Shown: piece by piece, positions 31,867 through 43,049 of the stretch
Layout of the letters: every line of letters starts with the position of its first letter
Position numbering within the stretch: position 1 is the first letter of the stretch
Assembly: GCF_900109945.1 (NCBI RefSeq)
Contig: NZ_FOBX01000009.1
Coordinates: 248,001-312,000, forward strand
DNA from: Bradyrhizobium sp. OK095
Lineage (GTDB): Bacteria > Pseudomonadota > Alphaproteobacteria > Rhizobiales > Xanthobacteraceae
Reading direction: 5' to 3'
DNA: 64,000 nucleotides
Made by a program: the position numbers and the translations under genes
The notes under the pieces: generated by a model
Told to the model about the DNA's origin: nothing
The model's database searches: none
Seen by the model: the letters and a program-made list of their open reading frames with translations, nothing else

Positions 31867-32775
31867 TTACGCCGCGACTTTCATCCGTCGCTCGATCTCG
31901 CGATCGATCTGGGCTGCGAGCTCGCTGCTCACTTCCACCATCGGCAGGCGCACTTCGGGGCTGTCGATCAGGCCGCTGCGCCACAGCCAATACTTCGCCG
32001 GCGCAGGACTGGGCTCAGTGAACAACAGGCGCGTCAGCTCGGCGACCTCGTGCCAGCGTGCCTGCGCGGCATCGTGGTTGCCGCGCTTGTGCTCGGCATA
32101 GATCGCCGCAAACGTCGCGGTCTCGACATGGGCTGACAGCACGATGCCGCCGTCGGCGCCGTCGGTGAGCGCCTCGAGATAGTTCGCATCCTCTCCGGTC
32201 AGCACGCGAAATTCCTTCGGCCTGTCGCGCAGCAGCGCGATCGATTGCTCGCGGCTTGCGCCGCAATCCTTGAGGCCGACGATGTTTTGATGCTCGGCGA
32301 GCCGCAGCATGGTCTGGTTGGAGATGTTGACCGAGGTGCGATAGGGGATGTTGTAGAGCGCGAGCGGCCAGGCCGCGTGATCGGCAAGCGCTTCGAAATG
32401 CGCCAGCAGCCCGCGCTGAGACGGCCGCAAATAATACGGGCTCGCGATCAGATATCCGTCGATCGGCCAGTCCGCGGTTTCATCGAGACGATCCCTCAGC
32501 CGCGAGGTGTCCGCGCCTGACAGGCCGAGGCAGATTGGGACGTTGCGGCGGCCCGCCGCCATCTCGTCGCGCACGATGGCGACGAGGCGCTCGAACTCGG
32601 CATCCCGCAGCGTCATGCCTTCGCCCGAGGTCGCCCCGAGGACAAAACCGTCGATCGCTTGTGCGCAGTAGTGCCGCGTCAGCCGCCGCAGCGAGGTCTC
32701 GTCGAGCTTGCCGTCGCGAAACGGTGTCACCAGCGGCAGCCAGAGTCCGTGCAGCTGTGTTCGCAGGTCAGTCAT
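31867..32775 (-). CDS. Dihydrodipicolinate synthase (DapA) family aldolase
   Basis: 302 residues from ATG 32775, with AGAAGGAGATGGAAC before it. A (beta/alpha)8 barrel: N-terminal LWLPLVTPFRDGKLD, substrate loop GATSGEGMTL, catalytic Tyr in LYNIPYRTSVN (about Y141) and Schiff-base Lys in NIVGLKDCG (about K169). It condenses or cleaves a pyruvate-containing substrate by a lysine Schiff base. The main lysine-pathway DapA, N-acetylneuraminate lyase and hydroxyproline-type members share these residues, so the substrate is open. Preceded by a possible attenuator leader (32822-32991). Confidence 0.88.
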   Translation of the reverse strand: MTDLRTQLHGLWLPLVTPFRDGKLDETSLRRLTRHYCAQAIDGFVLGATSGEGMTLRDAEFERLVAIVRDEMAAGRRNVPICLGLSGADTSRLRDRLDETADWPIDGYLIASPYYLRPSQRGLLAHFEALADHAAWPLALYNIPYRTSVNISNQTMLRLAEHQNIVGLKDCGASREQSIALLRDRPKEFRVLTGEDANYLEALTDGADGGIVLSAHVETATFAAIYAEHKRGNHDAAQARWHEVAELTRLLFTEPSPAPAKYWLWRSGLIDSPEVRLPMVEVSSELAAQIDREIERRMKVAA

Positions 32776-32821
32776 GTTCCATCTCCTTCTCGGGAAAAAA
32801 ACCTGAGACGGAGGGCACATG

Positions 32822-32991
32822 AAAAAACCCCGTCCAGGTGGCGGGGTTTTCGGGGTTTGGCTCGCGATGACGAAGTCAGTATTAGCGCGCGCAAAAATCC
32901 GAGGTCCCCGGGTGGGGGCCTTTTTTCGAGACGATTGCGCACGACTTCGTGATCATTTGTAAATGATGCGGGGTATGCCCAAAACTGTCAA
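32822..32991 (-). promoter_or_regulatory. Possible attenuator leader of the DapA-family gene
   Basis: On the minus strand: -35 TTGACA (32991-32986), 17 bases, -10 CATCAT (32968-32963), start near 32956. About 105 bases later comes a terminator hairpin, AACCCCG-type stem at 32824-32832/32842-32850 followed by TTTTTT, 47 bases before the gene's start codon. A 24-codon frame starts at 32956 (MITKSCAIVSKKGPHPG...). A 16-bp palindrome ATCATTTGTAAATGAT overlaps the -10. The GC hairpin at 32902-32921 could pair alternatively with the terminator arm. Confidence 0.45.
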
Positions 32992-33021
32992 TACACGCGC
33001 AAGGCGAATGCCGAATTCGAC

Positions 33022-33055
33022 AGAAAAAAAGCCGGGCCCAATAAGAGCCCGGCTT
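33022..33055 (-). terminator. Intrinsic terminator of the trxB-LysR operon
   Basis: AAGCCGGGC at 33029-33037 and GCCCGGCTT at 33047-33055, 9-nt loop; on the minus strand seven T residues follow. It lies ~175 bases beyond the LysR stop. Confidence 0.85.
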
Positions 33056-33137
33056 AAGGTATTGGCCACGTGAGGCCGACACAATCACCTTCCAAGAGGG
33101 ATTACTGAACTCCCGCGTCACTGGAGGAGGGGGACAA

Positions 33138-33455
33138 ATGCGCAACGCGAAGGCTCAGCGTGCAAGCAGTATGGGCTTGACGAGCGGCATGCAGCAAGCG
33201 TCGAGGCCGCATGTCAGACATGCGGAAATCAGGACGGCCAGCGCTGCGCCTTGCTCACCACGAAGTCGCGGAACACTTGCACGCGCGCGACCGTCTTCAA
33301 CTCCTCGGGATAGACGAAATACGTATCGAGCTGGATCGAATCCGATTCGCCGAACAGCTGCACGAGGCGGCTCTGCTCTTCGATCAGGTAATCCGGCAGC
33401 GCAGCAATGCCGAGGCCTTGCTGACAGGCGCGCACGAGGCCGAGGATGTTGTTGA
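33138..33455 (+). CDS. Doubtful frame behind a strong ribosome site
   Basis: ATG 33138 is preceded by TGGAGGAGGGGGACAA, one of the best Shine-Dalgarno sequences in the window. The following frame (MRNAKAQRASSMGLTSGMQQ...) runs 105 codons but most of it is antisense to the LysR gene, and its Arg/Ser/Pro-rich composition is that of a shadow frame. Only the first ~30 codons are free of overlap. Either a short peptide gene that has lost its stop, or a chance match. Confidence 0.2.
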   Translation: MRNAKAQRASSMGLTSGMQQASRPHVRHAEIRTASAAPCSPRSRGTLARARPSSTPRDRRNTYRAGSNPIRRTAARGGSALRSGNPAAQQCRGLADRRARGRGCC

Positions 33456-34152
33456 CCCTGAAATAGGCCTCGCGCGGACCGCTGCCGTTGCGGCCGGCTT
33501 CGACCAGCCAGTTGCGGTTTTGAAGATGCGGCGCGAAGGTGCCGTCCGAGAGCGTGATGATGCGGTGAGCGTCGAGCTCTTCCAGCGTGCGCGGCGTGCC
33601 GAAGCGCTTGATGTAGTCCGGCGAGCAATAGGCGTGGAAGCCCATCGCGAAAAGCTTGCGCTGGATGAGATCCGGCTGCGTCGGCTTGCGGGTGCGGATC
33701 GCGACGTCGGCCTCGCGCATCGACAGGTCGAGCTCCTCGTCGGTGACGATCAGCGAGATCCGGATCTCCGGATAGAGTGCGGTGAATTCGCCGAGGCGGG
33801 GGATCAGCCAGTTGATGCCGACGCCGGGCGTGGTGGTGATCTTGAGATCGCCGCTCGGCCGCTCGCGGCTGTCGGTGAGTTTTGCGCGCGCCGCCTGCAG
33901 CTGCATGAACACGTCATGCGCGGTGCGGAACAAGAGGTCGCCCTGTTCGGTGAGGATCAGGCCGCGGGCGTGGCGATGAAACAGCGAGACCGAGAGCTCC
34001 TGCTCCAGCGCCGAGACCTGGCGTGACACCGCCGATTGCGACAGGCCGAGTTGCTCGCCCGCATGCGTGAAGCTGCCTGCTTCCGCCGCCGCGTGAAACA
34101 CCTTCAGCTTGTCCCAGTCCATATCCGTAAATCCGTCGCGTGTTCGAGCCAT
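33229..34152 (-). CDS. LysR family transcriptional regulator
   Basis: 307 residues. The N-terminal winged helix-turn-helix is MDWDKLKVFHAAAEAGSFTH, AGEQLGLSQSAVSRQVSALE; the effector domain follows (GDLKITTTPGVGINWLIPRL, LYPEIRISLIV). An internal ATG (34122) could be the true start. It starts five bases after the trxB stop, so it is co-transcribed with trxB. Target genes and inducer are unknown; a link to thiol/redox balance would be a guess from position alone. Confidence 0.92.
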   Translation of the reverse strand: MARTRDGFTDMDWDKLKVFHAAAEAGSFTHAGEQLGLSQSAVSRQVSALEQELSVSLFHRHARGLILTEQGDLLFRTAHDVFMQLQAARAKLTDSRERPSGDLKITTTPGVGINWLIPRLGEFTALYPEIRISLIVTDEELDLSMREADVAIRTRKPTQPDLIQRKLFAMGFHAYCSPDYIKRFGTPRTLEELDAHRIITLSDGTFAPHLQNRNWLVEAGRNGSGPREAYFRVNNILGLVRACQQGLGIAALPDYLIEEQSRLVQLFGESDSIQLDTYFVYPEELKTVARVQVFRDFVVSKAQRWPS

Positions 34153-34157
34153 GATCT

Positions 34158-35123
34158 TTATTCCGCTGCCGCGCGCTCGCTGGCGCGCAGGGCCAAGAAA
34201 CGTTCGGCCTCGAGGGCTGCCATGCAGCCGAGGCCGGCGGCCGTGACGGCCTGGCGATAGGTTTCGTCGGCGACGTCGCCGGCGGCAAACAGGCCGGGCA
34301 CGGAGGTCGCGGTCGAATTCGGGGCGACCTCGACATAGCCCGACGGTTTCAGCTTGATCTGGTCCTTCACGAGCTCAGTCGCCGGCGCGTGGCCAATGGC
34401 GACGAACACGCCGTCGGTCTTCAAATCCGTGAGCGTGCCGGTCTTGACGTTCTTCAGCCGCACATGGGTGACTTTGTTCGGGTTCTCAGTGCCGCAGATC
34501 TCGTCGATGGCGGAGTCCCAGACCACCTTGATCTTCGGGTGCTTGAACAGACGCTCCTGCAGGATGCGTTCGGCGCGGAAGTGATCGCGACGATGCACGA
34601 TGGTGACCTGCGAGGCATGATTGGTGAGGTACAGCGCTTCCTCGACCGCAGTATTGCCGCCGCCGACCACCACGACGTCCTTGTTGCGGTAAAAGAAGCC
34701 GTCGCAGGTGGCGCAGGCCGACACGCCGCCGCCCTGGAATTTCGCCTCGGAGGGCAGCCCGAGCCAGCGCGCTTGCGCGCCTGTCGCGAGGATCACGGTT
34801 TCGGCGAGATAGACATCACCGCTGTCGCAGGTGAGGCGGAACGGCCGCTGCGAGGTGTCGAGCTTGATGACCAGATCGGACACGATTTTGGTGCCGACAT
34901 GGACCGCCTGCTTCTCCATCTGCTCCATCAGCCAGGGGCCCTGGATCACGTCGGCGAAGCCCGGATAGTTCTCGACATCGGTGGTGATGGTGAGCTGGCC
35001 GCCGGCCTGGATGCCCTGGATCAGGATCGGCTCGAGCATCGCGCGCGCGGCATAGATCGCCGCGGTGTAGCCCGCGGGCCCGGAGCCAATAATCACGACC
35101 TTTGCATGAACAGGAGCGGACAT
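34158..35123 (-). CDS. trxB: Thioredoxin-disulfide reductase
   Basis: 321 residues. FAD motif VVIIGSGPAGYTAAIY (GSGPAG at 13-18), redox-active CATC at 137-140 in SACATCDGFFYRNKD, NADPH motif VVVGGGNTAVEEALYL (about 152-166), and the C-terminal VPGLFAAGDVADETYRQAVT typical of this family. It moves electrons from NADPH to thioredoxin in the cytoplasm. Divergent from the Lrp-type regulator at 35390 across a 266-base gap that must hold both promoters. Confidence 0.97.
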   Translation of the reverse strand: MSAPVHAKVVIIGSGPAGYTAAIYAARAMLEPILIQGIQAGGQLTITTDVENYPGFADVIQGPWLMEQMEKQAVHVGTKIVSDLVIKLDTSQRPFRLTCDSGDVYLAETVILATGAQARWLGLPSEAKFQGGGVSACATCDGFFYRNKDVVVVGGGNTAVEEALYLTNHASQVTIVHRRDHFRAERILQERLFKHPKIKVVWDSAIDEICGTENPNKVTHVRLKNVKTGTLTDLKTDGVFVAIGHAPATELVKDQIKLKPSGYVEVAPNSTATSVPGLFAAGDVADETYRQAVTAAGLGCMAALEAERFLALRASERAAAE

Positions 35124-35389
35124 TTCGATGGACGCCTTTCACGGGGGATTTGCAGCGCGGGCGCGGAAAGAGCCAGGAGGCCTCGCGGAAGCGCTGAAAT
35201 ATCAGAGCTAATCTAAGCCTTCTGGTGAGCTATGCAAGAATTGCATTCCCTGTCGGCGGATTTTTCCAACAGGGAACAAAAGTCGATTGCGCTGCACGCG
35301 CAATAAAATTGCGCTAACCATGCGGACTGGGTTATGAGGATTGCGACAAACCCACCAATACCGCCGCAAAGGCCAGGAGTTCCATTCAC

Positions 35390-35869
35390 GTGTCGCGGAA
35401 CCTAGACGAGATCGACCTGAAGATTCTCACCGAGATCCAGGCCGACGGTCGAATCACCAATGTCGAGCTGGCCAAGCGCGTCGGCATCTCGCCGCCCCCC
35501 TGCCTGCGCCGGGTCCGGGCGCTGGAGGAGGAGGGGTATATCCTTGGCTATCGCGGGCTCCTGGACGCCCGCAAGCTCGGTTTCGACGTCACGGTGTTTG
35601 CCGCCGTTCACCTGTCCAGCCAGGCCGAGGCCGATTTGCGCGCCTTCGAGGAGTTCGTCCGCGCCGAGCCTCTGGTGCGGGAATGCTGGATGCTGTCGGG
35701 CGAAGTCGATTTCATCCTCAAATGCGTCGCGCCCGACATGGCGACCTTCCAGGATTTCGTGACGCACCTGACCGCCGCGCCCCATGTGCGGAATGTGCGA
35801 ACCTCGCTGGTGCTGCATAATTCGAAATACGAGGCGGCCGTGCCGCTGGACGTGAAGGGACGAAGGTAG
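35390..35869 (+). CDS. Lrp/AsnC family transcriptional regulator
   Basis: 159 residues from a GTG. N-terminal helix-turn-helix: LDEIDLKILTEIQADGRITN, VELAKRVGISPPPCLRRV, followed by the hinge EEEGYILGYRGLLDARKLGF and the ligand-binding RAM domain (VRECWMLSGEVDFILKC). Such proteins form octamers and sense amino acids. Which genes it controls is not evident; trxB lies divergently upstream. Confidence 0.92.
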   Translation: MSRNLDEIDLKILTEIQADGRITNVELAKRVGISPPPCLRRVRALEEEGYILGYRGLLDARKLGFDVTVFAAVHLSSQAEADLRAFEEFVRAEPLVRECWMLSGEVDFILKCVAPDMATFQDFVTHLTAAPHVRNVRTSLVLHNSKYEAAVPLDVKGRR

Positions 35870-35878
35870 CTTTCGGTC

Positions 35879-36020
35879 TCGTGCCCCGGACGCAGCGCAG
35901 CGCTCCTTAGGCGGTGCGCTGCAGAGCCGGAGCCCATCTCACCGCATCATACCGTGTTGCGTTCTCGGTCCCGGCTCTGCGCCGCAACGCTAAGGGCGTT
36001 GCAGCGTGTCCGGGACACGA
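35879..36020. repeat. Intergenic palindrome, CCCGGACGC type (copy 1)
   Basis: TCGTGCCCCGGACGCAGCGC at the left mirrors GCAGCGTGTCCGGGACACGA at the right, with further inverted segments inside (GCAGAGCCGG/CCGGCTCTGC), giving a long cruciform-like element of ~142 bp. Related to 44212-44345. Confidence 0.85.
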
Positions 36021-36056
36021 GAGTCGTGCGGCCTCACGACAGCAACATGCGGAAAC

Positions 36057-36088
36057 AAAAAAGGCCGCACGGTTGCGCGGCCTTTTCA
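36057..36088 (-). terminator. Intrinsic terminator of greA
   Basis: AAAAGGCCGC at 36059-36068 pairs with GCGGCCTTTT at 36077-36086, 8-nt loop; on the minus strand the run of T continues. About 30 bases beyond the greA stop. Confidence 0.9.
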
Positions 36089-36114
36089 AACGTCAGCGTC
36101 GCAGCGGCAAATCT

Positions 36115-36588
36115 TTACCGCCACTCCACCTTGGTGATCTCATACGCCTTGGCGCCGCCGGGGGCGACGACCTCGACGGTCGAGCCCTTCTTCTTGCCGA
36201 TCAGCGCGCGCGCGAGCGGCGAGGTGATGGAGATGCGGCCCTTCTTGGCGTCGGCCTCGACCTCGCCGACGAGCTGCCACACCGTCTTCTTTTCGGTGTC
36301 CTCGTCGACCAGCGTCACCGTCGCGCCGAACTTGATGGTATCGCCGGACAGCTTCGAGATGTCGATGATGTCGGCGCGCGCGAGCTTGTCCTCGAGCTCG
36401 GCGATGCGGCCTTCATTGTGGGACTGCTCTTCCTTCGCGGCGTGATATTCCGCGTTCTCCGACAGATCGCCGTGCGAGCGCGCTTCCGCAATATGCTCGA
36501 TGATGCGCGGACGGTCCTCGGACTGGCGCTTCTTCAATTCTTCCCCGAGTGCGGCAAAGCCGCTCGCAGTCATCGGAACCTTTTCCAT
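36115..36588 (-). CDS. greA: Transcription elongation factor GreA
   Basis: 157 residues, the usual length. N-terminal coiled coil (TASGFAALGEELKKRQSEDR, with the acidic tip in RSHGDLSENAEYHAAKEEQS, where the D and E residues reach the polymerase active site) and a C-terminal FKBP-like domain (GATVTLVDEDTEKKTVWQLV, GRISITSPLARALIGKKKG). It rescues backtracked RNA polymerase by stimulating transcript cleavage. It lies downstream of carB on the same strand with a 212-base gap that includes a GC hairpin (36729-36749), so it probably has its own promoter. Confidence 0.96.
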   Translation of the reverse strand: MEKVPMTASGFAALGEELKKRQSEDRPRIIEHIAEARSHGDLSENAEYHAAKEEQSHNEGRIAELEDKLARADIIDISKLSGDTIKFGATVTLVDEDTEKKTVWQLVGEVEADAKKGRISITSPLARALIGKKKGSTVEVVAPGGAKAYEITKVEWR

Positions 36589-36800
36589 CTCTTCTCTCGT
36601 TCTTCGATTGCGCTCGCCCTACGAAAACACAGGGCGCGGCAACCTTGATTCGTCAGTCTGTCCGGGGGCTGAACACGCCGCCGCCGGAGCGTTATGTGGG
36701 TCTGGCGCCGGAACAGAACAACCACTCTGGCCGGACAGTTCCTCCGGCCATTGTGGCTTCATTGCCAGTCACTTAGCGGAGGCTTCGCCGCCGCTAGCGA

Positions 36801-40265
<3,465 letters not shown>

Positions 40266-40294
40266 CAACTCTCGCCGAAGTGGAATTTGGGCAC

Positions 40295-40324
40295 AAAAAA
40301 AGGGCGCGCTTGCCGCGCGTCCCC
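40295..40324 (-). terminator. Terminator hairpin immediately upstream of carB
   Basis: GGGCGCGC at 40302-40309 pairs with GCGCG-T-CCC at 40315-40323 (one bulged base); on the minus strand seven T residues follow. It ends 30 bases before the carB start codon, leaving no room for a promoter between. It may terminate the MFS gene, or work as a carB attenuator. Confidence 0.7.
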
Positions 40325-40411
40325 TTGAGCCGAGAGCGCGGTGGTCTCCCTCTCGCGCGCGGGTGGGTCATAGACCAGATACCGGGGCGGCGAAACCCCG
40401 AAAAACGCCCA

Positions 40412-41581
40412 TCAACCGGCAATTTTGACGGGTTTTGGCCGCGCCTGCCAGCCACGCGCGAGGTGCACCAGAAGCGAGGCCGCGACGCTCGTGCCGCCGA
40501 TCCAGCCGAGGTCGTTTGGCGACATGGTGGCCAGCACCGCACCCCCTAAGGCACCGCCGATGGCGAAGCCGAGATACATCGAGGAGGCATTAAGCGAGAG
40601 CGCGATCATCGAGGCCTGCGGCTCGATCCGGATGATGCTGGCGATCTGCGCCGGATAGAACGCCCAGCCCGAGATGCCCCAGAGGAAGATCGTTCCCAGC
40701 ACTGCGTAATGGGCCTGGCCGGGCATCAATTTGAGGACCAGCGAATGCAGGATCAGCGCGCTGGCCATGCCCGCGAGCCCGAGCGCTGCAGTGGTGAGCG
40801 TGCCGAGCCGGTCGGCGAGGACGCCGCCGAGCATGTTCCCGATCGCGGCCGCGCCGCCAAACACCAGCAGCGCCAAGCTGATCTGCGAGGCATCGAAGCC
40901 GAGGCCGTGCAGCGGGACCGCGAAATAGGTGAACACGGTGAAGCCGCCGAGCGCCCATAAAACTGTGATCACAAGCGCGATCAGGACATTGCTGTGCCGG
41001 GCCACCGCCAGCCGCTCGCTGAGCGAAGCAGTGTTACGCGGCAGGCCTTTGGGCAGGCCGAGCAGAAGGCCTGCGAGCGCGACGGCGCCGATCAGGGCGA
41101 CCATCGCAAAGGTCGCGCGCCAGCCGAACAGGCTGCCGACGAGATTGCCGAGGGGGACGCCGATAACGGTCGCAACCGTGAGGCCCGAGGTGACCAGCGC
41201 CACCGCGCGGCCGCGCCGTTCGGGGGAGGCGACCGCCACGGACACCGCAAGCGCCGTCGGCATGCACAGCCCGGAGCCCAGCGCCATCAGCATGCGCGAG
41301 GCCAGCAGCAGAGTGTAGTTGGAGGCCTCCATGGCGGCGAGGTTGCCGGCGATGAAGGTCGTCAGCGCCAGCGCCAGCACGGTACGGCGGTCGATGTTGT
41401 TCAGCGTCACCGCCAGGATCGGCGAGCCCACGGCATAGGTGAGGGCGTAGGCGGTGACGAGTTGCCCGGCGGCCGGGACGGAAATCGAAAGATCAGCGGC
41501 GATCGAGGGCAAAAGCCCTGCAATGACAAAGCCTTCCGTGCCAATTGCGAAGGCCGCCAGGGCCAGCCAGAACACACTCAT
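40412..41581 (-). CDS. MFS transporter (drug/arabinose efflux type)
   Basis: 389 residues with about 12 membrane helices. N-terminal helix LALAAFAIGTEGFVIAGLLP matches the DHA1/AraJ-YdhP group (FAIGTTEFVIMGLLP-like). Motif C-like segments in helix 5 (TVATVIGVPLGNLVGSLFGW) and the helix 2-3 loop GSPILAVTLNNIDRRTVL support an exporter. It lies divergent from an ArsR-type regulator, with two matching operators between, so its expression is probably induced when that repressor releases DNA. Substrate unknown. Confidence 0.92.
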   Translation of the reverse strand: MSVFWLALAAFAIGTEGFVIAGLLPSIAADLSISVPAAGQLVTAYALTYAVGSPILAVTLNNIDRRTVLALALTTFIAGNLAAMEASNYTLLLASRMLMALGSGLCMPTALAVSVAVASPERRGRAVALVTSGLTVATVIGVPLGNLVGSLFGWRATFAMVALIGAVALAGLLLGLPKGLPRNTASLSERLAVARHSNVLIALVITVLWALGGFTVFTYFAVPLHGLGFDASQISLALLVFGGAAAIGNMLGGVLADRLGTLTTAALGLAGMASALILHSLVLKLMPGQAHYAVLGTIFLWGISGWAFYPAQIASIIRIEPQASMIALSLNASSMYLGFAIGGALGGAVLATMSPNDLGWIGGTSVAASLLVHLARGWQARPKPVKIAG

Positions 41582-41597
41582 CAGACAATATCCCTAT

Positions 41598-41663
41598 GTT
41601 CAACGTTTATTGAACTATCGAATGCGAAGATCGAGGAGTCAATTGGTTCAAGAACTATTGAAC
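41598..41663. promoter_or_regulatory. Two identical-arm operators and divergent promoters
   Basis: GTTCAA-N6-TTGAAC occurs at 41598-41615 and again at 41646-41663, centres 48 bp apart. The leftward promoter for the MFS gene is TTGACT (41642-41637), 17 bases, GATAGT (41619-41614), overlapping the first operator. The rightward promoter is TTGAAC (41658-41663), 16 bases, TATGAT (41680-41685), overlapping the second. Transcript for the regulator would start within a few bases of its ATG (41695). Confidence 0.75.
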
Positions 41664-41694
41664 ATTATGGCCGCTTCGCTATGATTCCCGGATC

Positions 41695-42066
41695 ATGAGC
41701 CGCACACCTCTCCACCCCACCCGCGAACAGATCGATCTGCCGCTGGTTCTGGATTGTCTGAGCGATCCGATCCGGTTGGCGATCGTGTACCAGCTTGCCC
41801 AGCAGGAACGTGTCAGCAGCGAGCTCTGCTGCGGCGACTTCAATGGCCTGAGCGGCAAGTCGAACCTGACCTATCACTTCGCAAAACTGCGCGAATGCGG
41901 CCTGATGCTGACACGCGTCGCCGGAACCAACCGCTTCATGCGGCTGCGTCGTGAGGATATGGACGCGCGGTTTCCGGGCCTGCTCGATGCCGTGATCAGC
42001 TCCGCGGCCAAGGACGCGGATAGGCTTCAACTGCTGCCCGAGTGTGAAGTGGTGGAAGCCGACTAG
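41695..42066 (+). CDS. ArsR-type winged-helix regulator
   Basis: 123 residues. VLDCLSDPIRLAIVYQLAQQ is the first helix pair of ArsR-type proteins and GKSNLTYHFAKLRECGLMLT the recognition helix and turn, followed by the wing GTNRFMRLRREDMDARF. No metal-binding CVC motif; the single Cys pair (ELCCGDF) may be structural or a redox/ligand sensor. It presumably represses itself and the divergent MFS gene through the paired operators. There is no Shine-Dalgarno before ATG 41695 and the predicted transcript starts next to it, so the mRNA is likely leaderless. Confidence 0.88.
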   Translation: MSRTPLHPTREQIDLPLVLDCLSDPIRLAIVYQLAQQERVSSELCCGDFNGLSGKSNLTYHFAKLRECGLMLTRVAGTNRFMRLRREDMDARFPGLLDAVISSAAKDADRLQLLPECEVVEAD

Positions 42067-42077
42067 CTGGCTTGCCT

Positions 42078-42105
42078 AGCCGAAGCTGCGTAAGCAGCGA
42101 AGGCT
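42078..42105 (-). terminator. Symmetric hairpin after the tRNA-like gene
   Basis: AGCC-GAA-GCTGC-GTAA-GCAGC-GAA-GGCT: two stems separated by a symmetric GAA/GAA internal loop. On the minus strand it begins at the 3' end of the tRNA-like gene. It may end that transcript or be a REP-like element; there is no T run. Confidence 0.4.
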
Positions 42106-42180
42106 GGAGACCCGGCCTGGATTTGAACCAGGATGAAGAGCGATGCACTGCTCTCGCGTAGACGCTTCCGCCACCGGGCC
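42105..42180 (-). tRNA. tRNA-Cys-like gene with 8-nt anticodon loop
   Basis: On the minus strand the acceptor GGCCCGG pairs with CCGGGTC, and the discriminator is T with encoded CCA, as in tRNA-Cys. The T-arm CCTGG-TTCAAAT-CCAGG is intact. The anticodon stem AGAGC/GCTCT encloses AGTGCATC, eight bases instead of seven, with GCA after a T in the Cys position. The D-arm GCGG...ACGC has a loop AAGCGTCT that lacks the usual G18-G19 pair. So two arms are normal and two abnormal. It may be a decayed copy or an unorthodox tRNA. Confidence 0.7.
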
Positions 42181-42234
42181 GCGCCGATCATTGCCGATCG
42201 AGGTGCGACAAGCCACCTCAGCTAATTGTTATGC

Positions 42235-42936
42235 TTAACGCACCAGAGGCGGTCGAGCGATGAAGGTCATGCGCCAGCGATTATGGCCGATATTGGTGTG
42301 GGCGCGCTGGGCCGCAAAGCCGGCCGTCTTCAGCCTGGCAGTGATCTCATCCTCGCTGTAGCGCTGCAGCCCGATGCGCGAGCGCAGATGACGGTAATCT
42401 GACAGCGCCGTGCTGATCAGCCCGACCAGCGCGTCCTTCAAGAAGCCGTGACGCAGGCCGAAGCTGAGCAGGGCCATCACATCCTTGAACATGCCGACAT
42501 CAGGCTGCAAAATATCTCCGAGCACCAGCTTGCCTGATGGGGTCAATAATCGCCTGATGTTGCGGAGCGCGGCATCGAGCTCCTCCGACGTCATGTATTG
42601 CGCGACCGAGTTCATCACGACGAGGTCGATGGACTGGTCCTGCATTTTGCGGACGTCGTCGAGCGAGCGGACCCGGATTTTGGTGTTTGGGGCATAGCGC
42701 GCGATCAGTCGGCCGCGCACGCCCGGTGCCGGCTCGGCCAGGATCAGCTTGCCGCAGGCGGATGCCACCTGGCTCGCCGACAGCGCCTCGCCACAGGCGT
42801 AGTCGAGCACGGTCGCCTCGGGCGAGGAGATGTAGCCGATGATGTCCCGCGCGATGATCTGGAAGTGCAAATCGCGATGCAGCTTGCTGACATAGATCGT
42901 ATGCGTGGAGTCGTAGTAATCGATCCAATCGTCCAT
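42235..42936 (-). CDS. Class I SAM-dependent methyltransferase
   Basis: 233 residues. The SAM-binding motif I is ATVLDYACGEALSASQVASA, followed by the acidic end of strand 2 in GKLILAEPAPG and motif post-I VRSLDDVRKMQDQSIDLVVM; LDAALRNIRRLLTPSGKLVL is the motif III region. The rest (MALLSFGLRHGFLKDALVGL) is a family-specific helical cap. The substrate cannot be predicted; small-molecule methylation is likely. It stands next to the odd tRNA, whose 5' end is 55 bases away. Confidence 0.87.
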   Translation of the reverse strand: MDDWIDYYDSTHTIYVSKLHRDLHFQIIARDIIGYISSPEATVLDYACGEALSASQVASACGKLILAEPAPGVRGRLIARYAPNTKIRVRSLDDVRKMQDQSIDLVVMNSVAQYMTSEELDAALRNIRRLLTPSGKLVLGDILQPDVGMFKDVMALLSFGLRHGFLKDALVGLISTALSDYRHLRSRIGLQRYSEDEITARLKTAGFAAQRAHTNIGHNRWRMTFIARPPLVR

Positions 42937-43049
42937 GGTATCTGAGGGCCCCGGCCAAGCGGTTCCGGCAAAGGAACCGGCGCTGCCCGCCTGCGTTAGG
43001 GGTGCGACGGCGCGCCGTCAATGTCCGCGTCCTAACAGGAAGGTTCATC

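Noticed and set aside
36729..36749. GGCCGGA/TCCGGCC hairpin as a carB terminator
   Set aside because: A perfect 7-bp stem but no T run; listed only as a possible weak terminator in the carB-greA gap.
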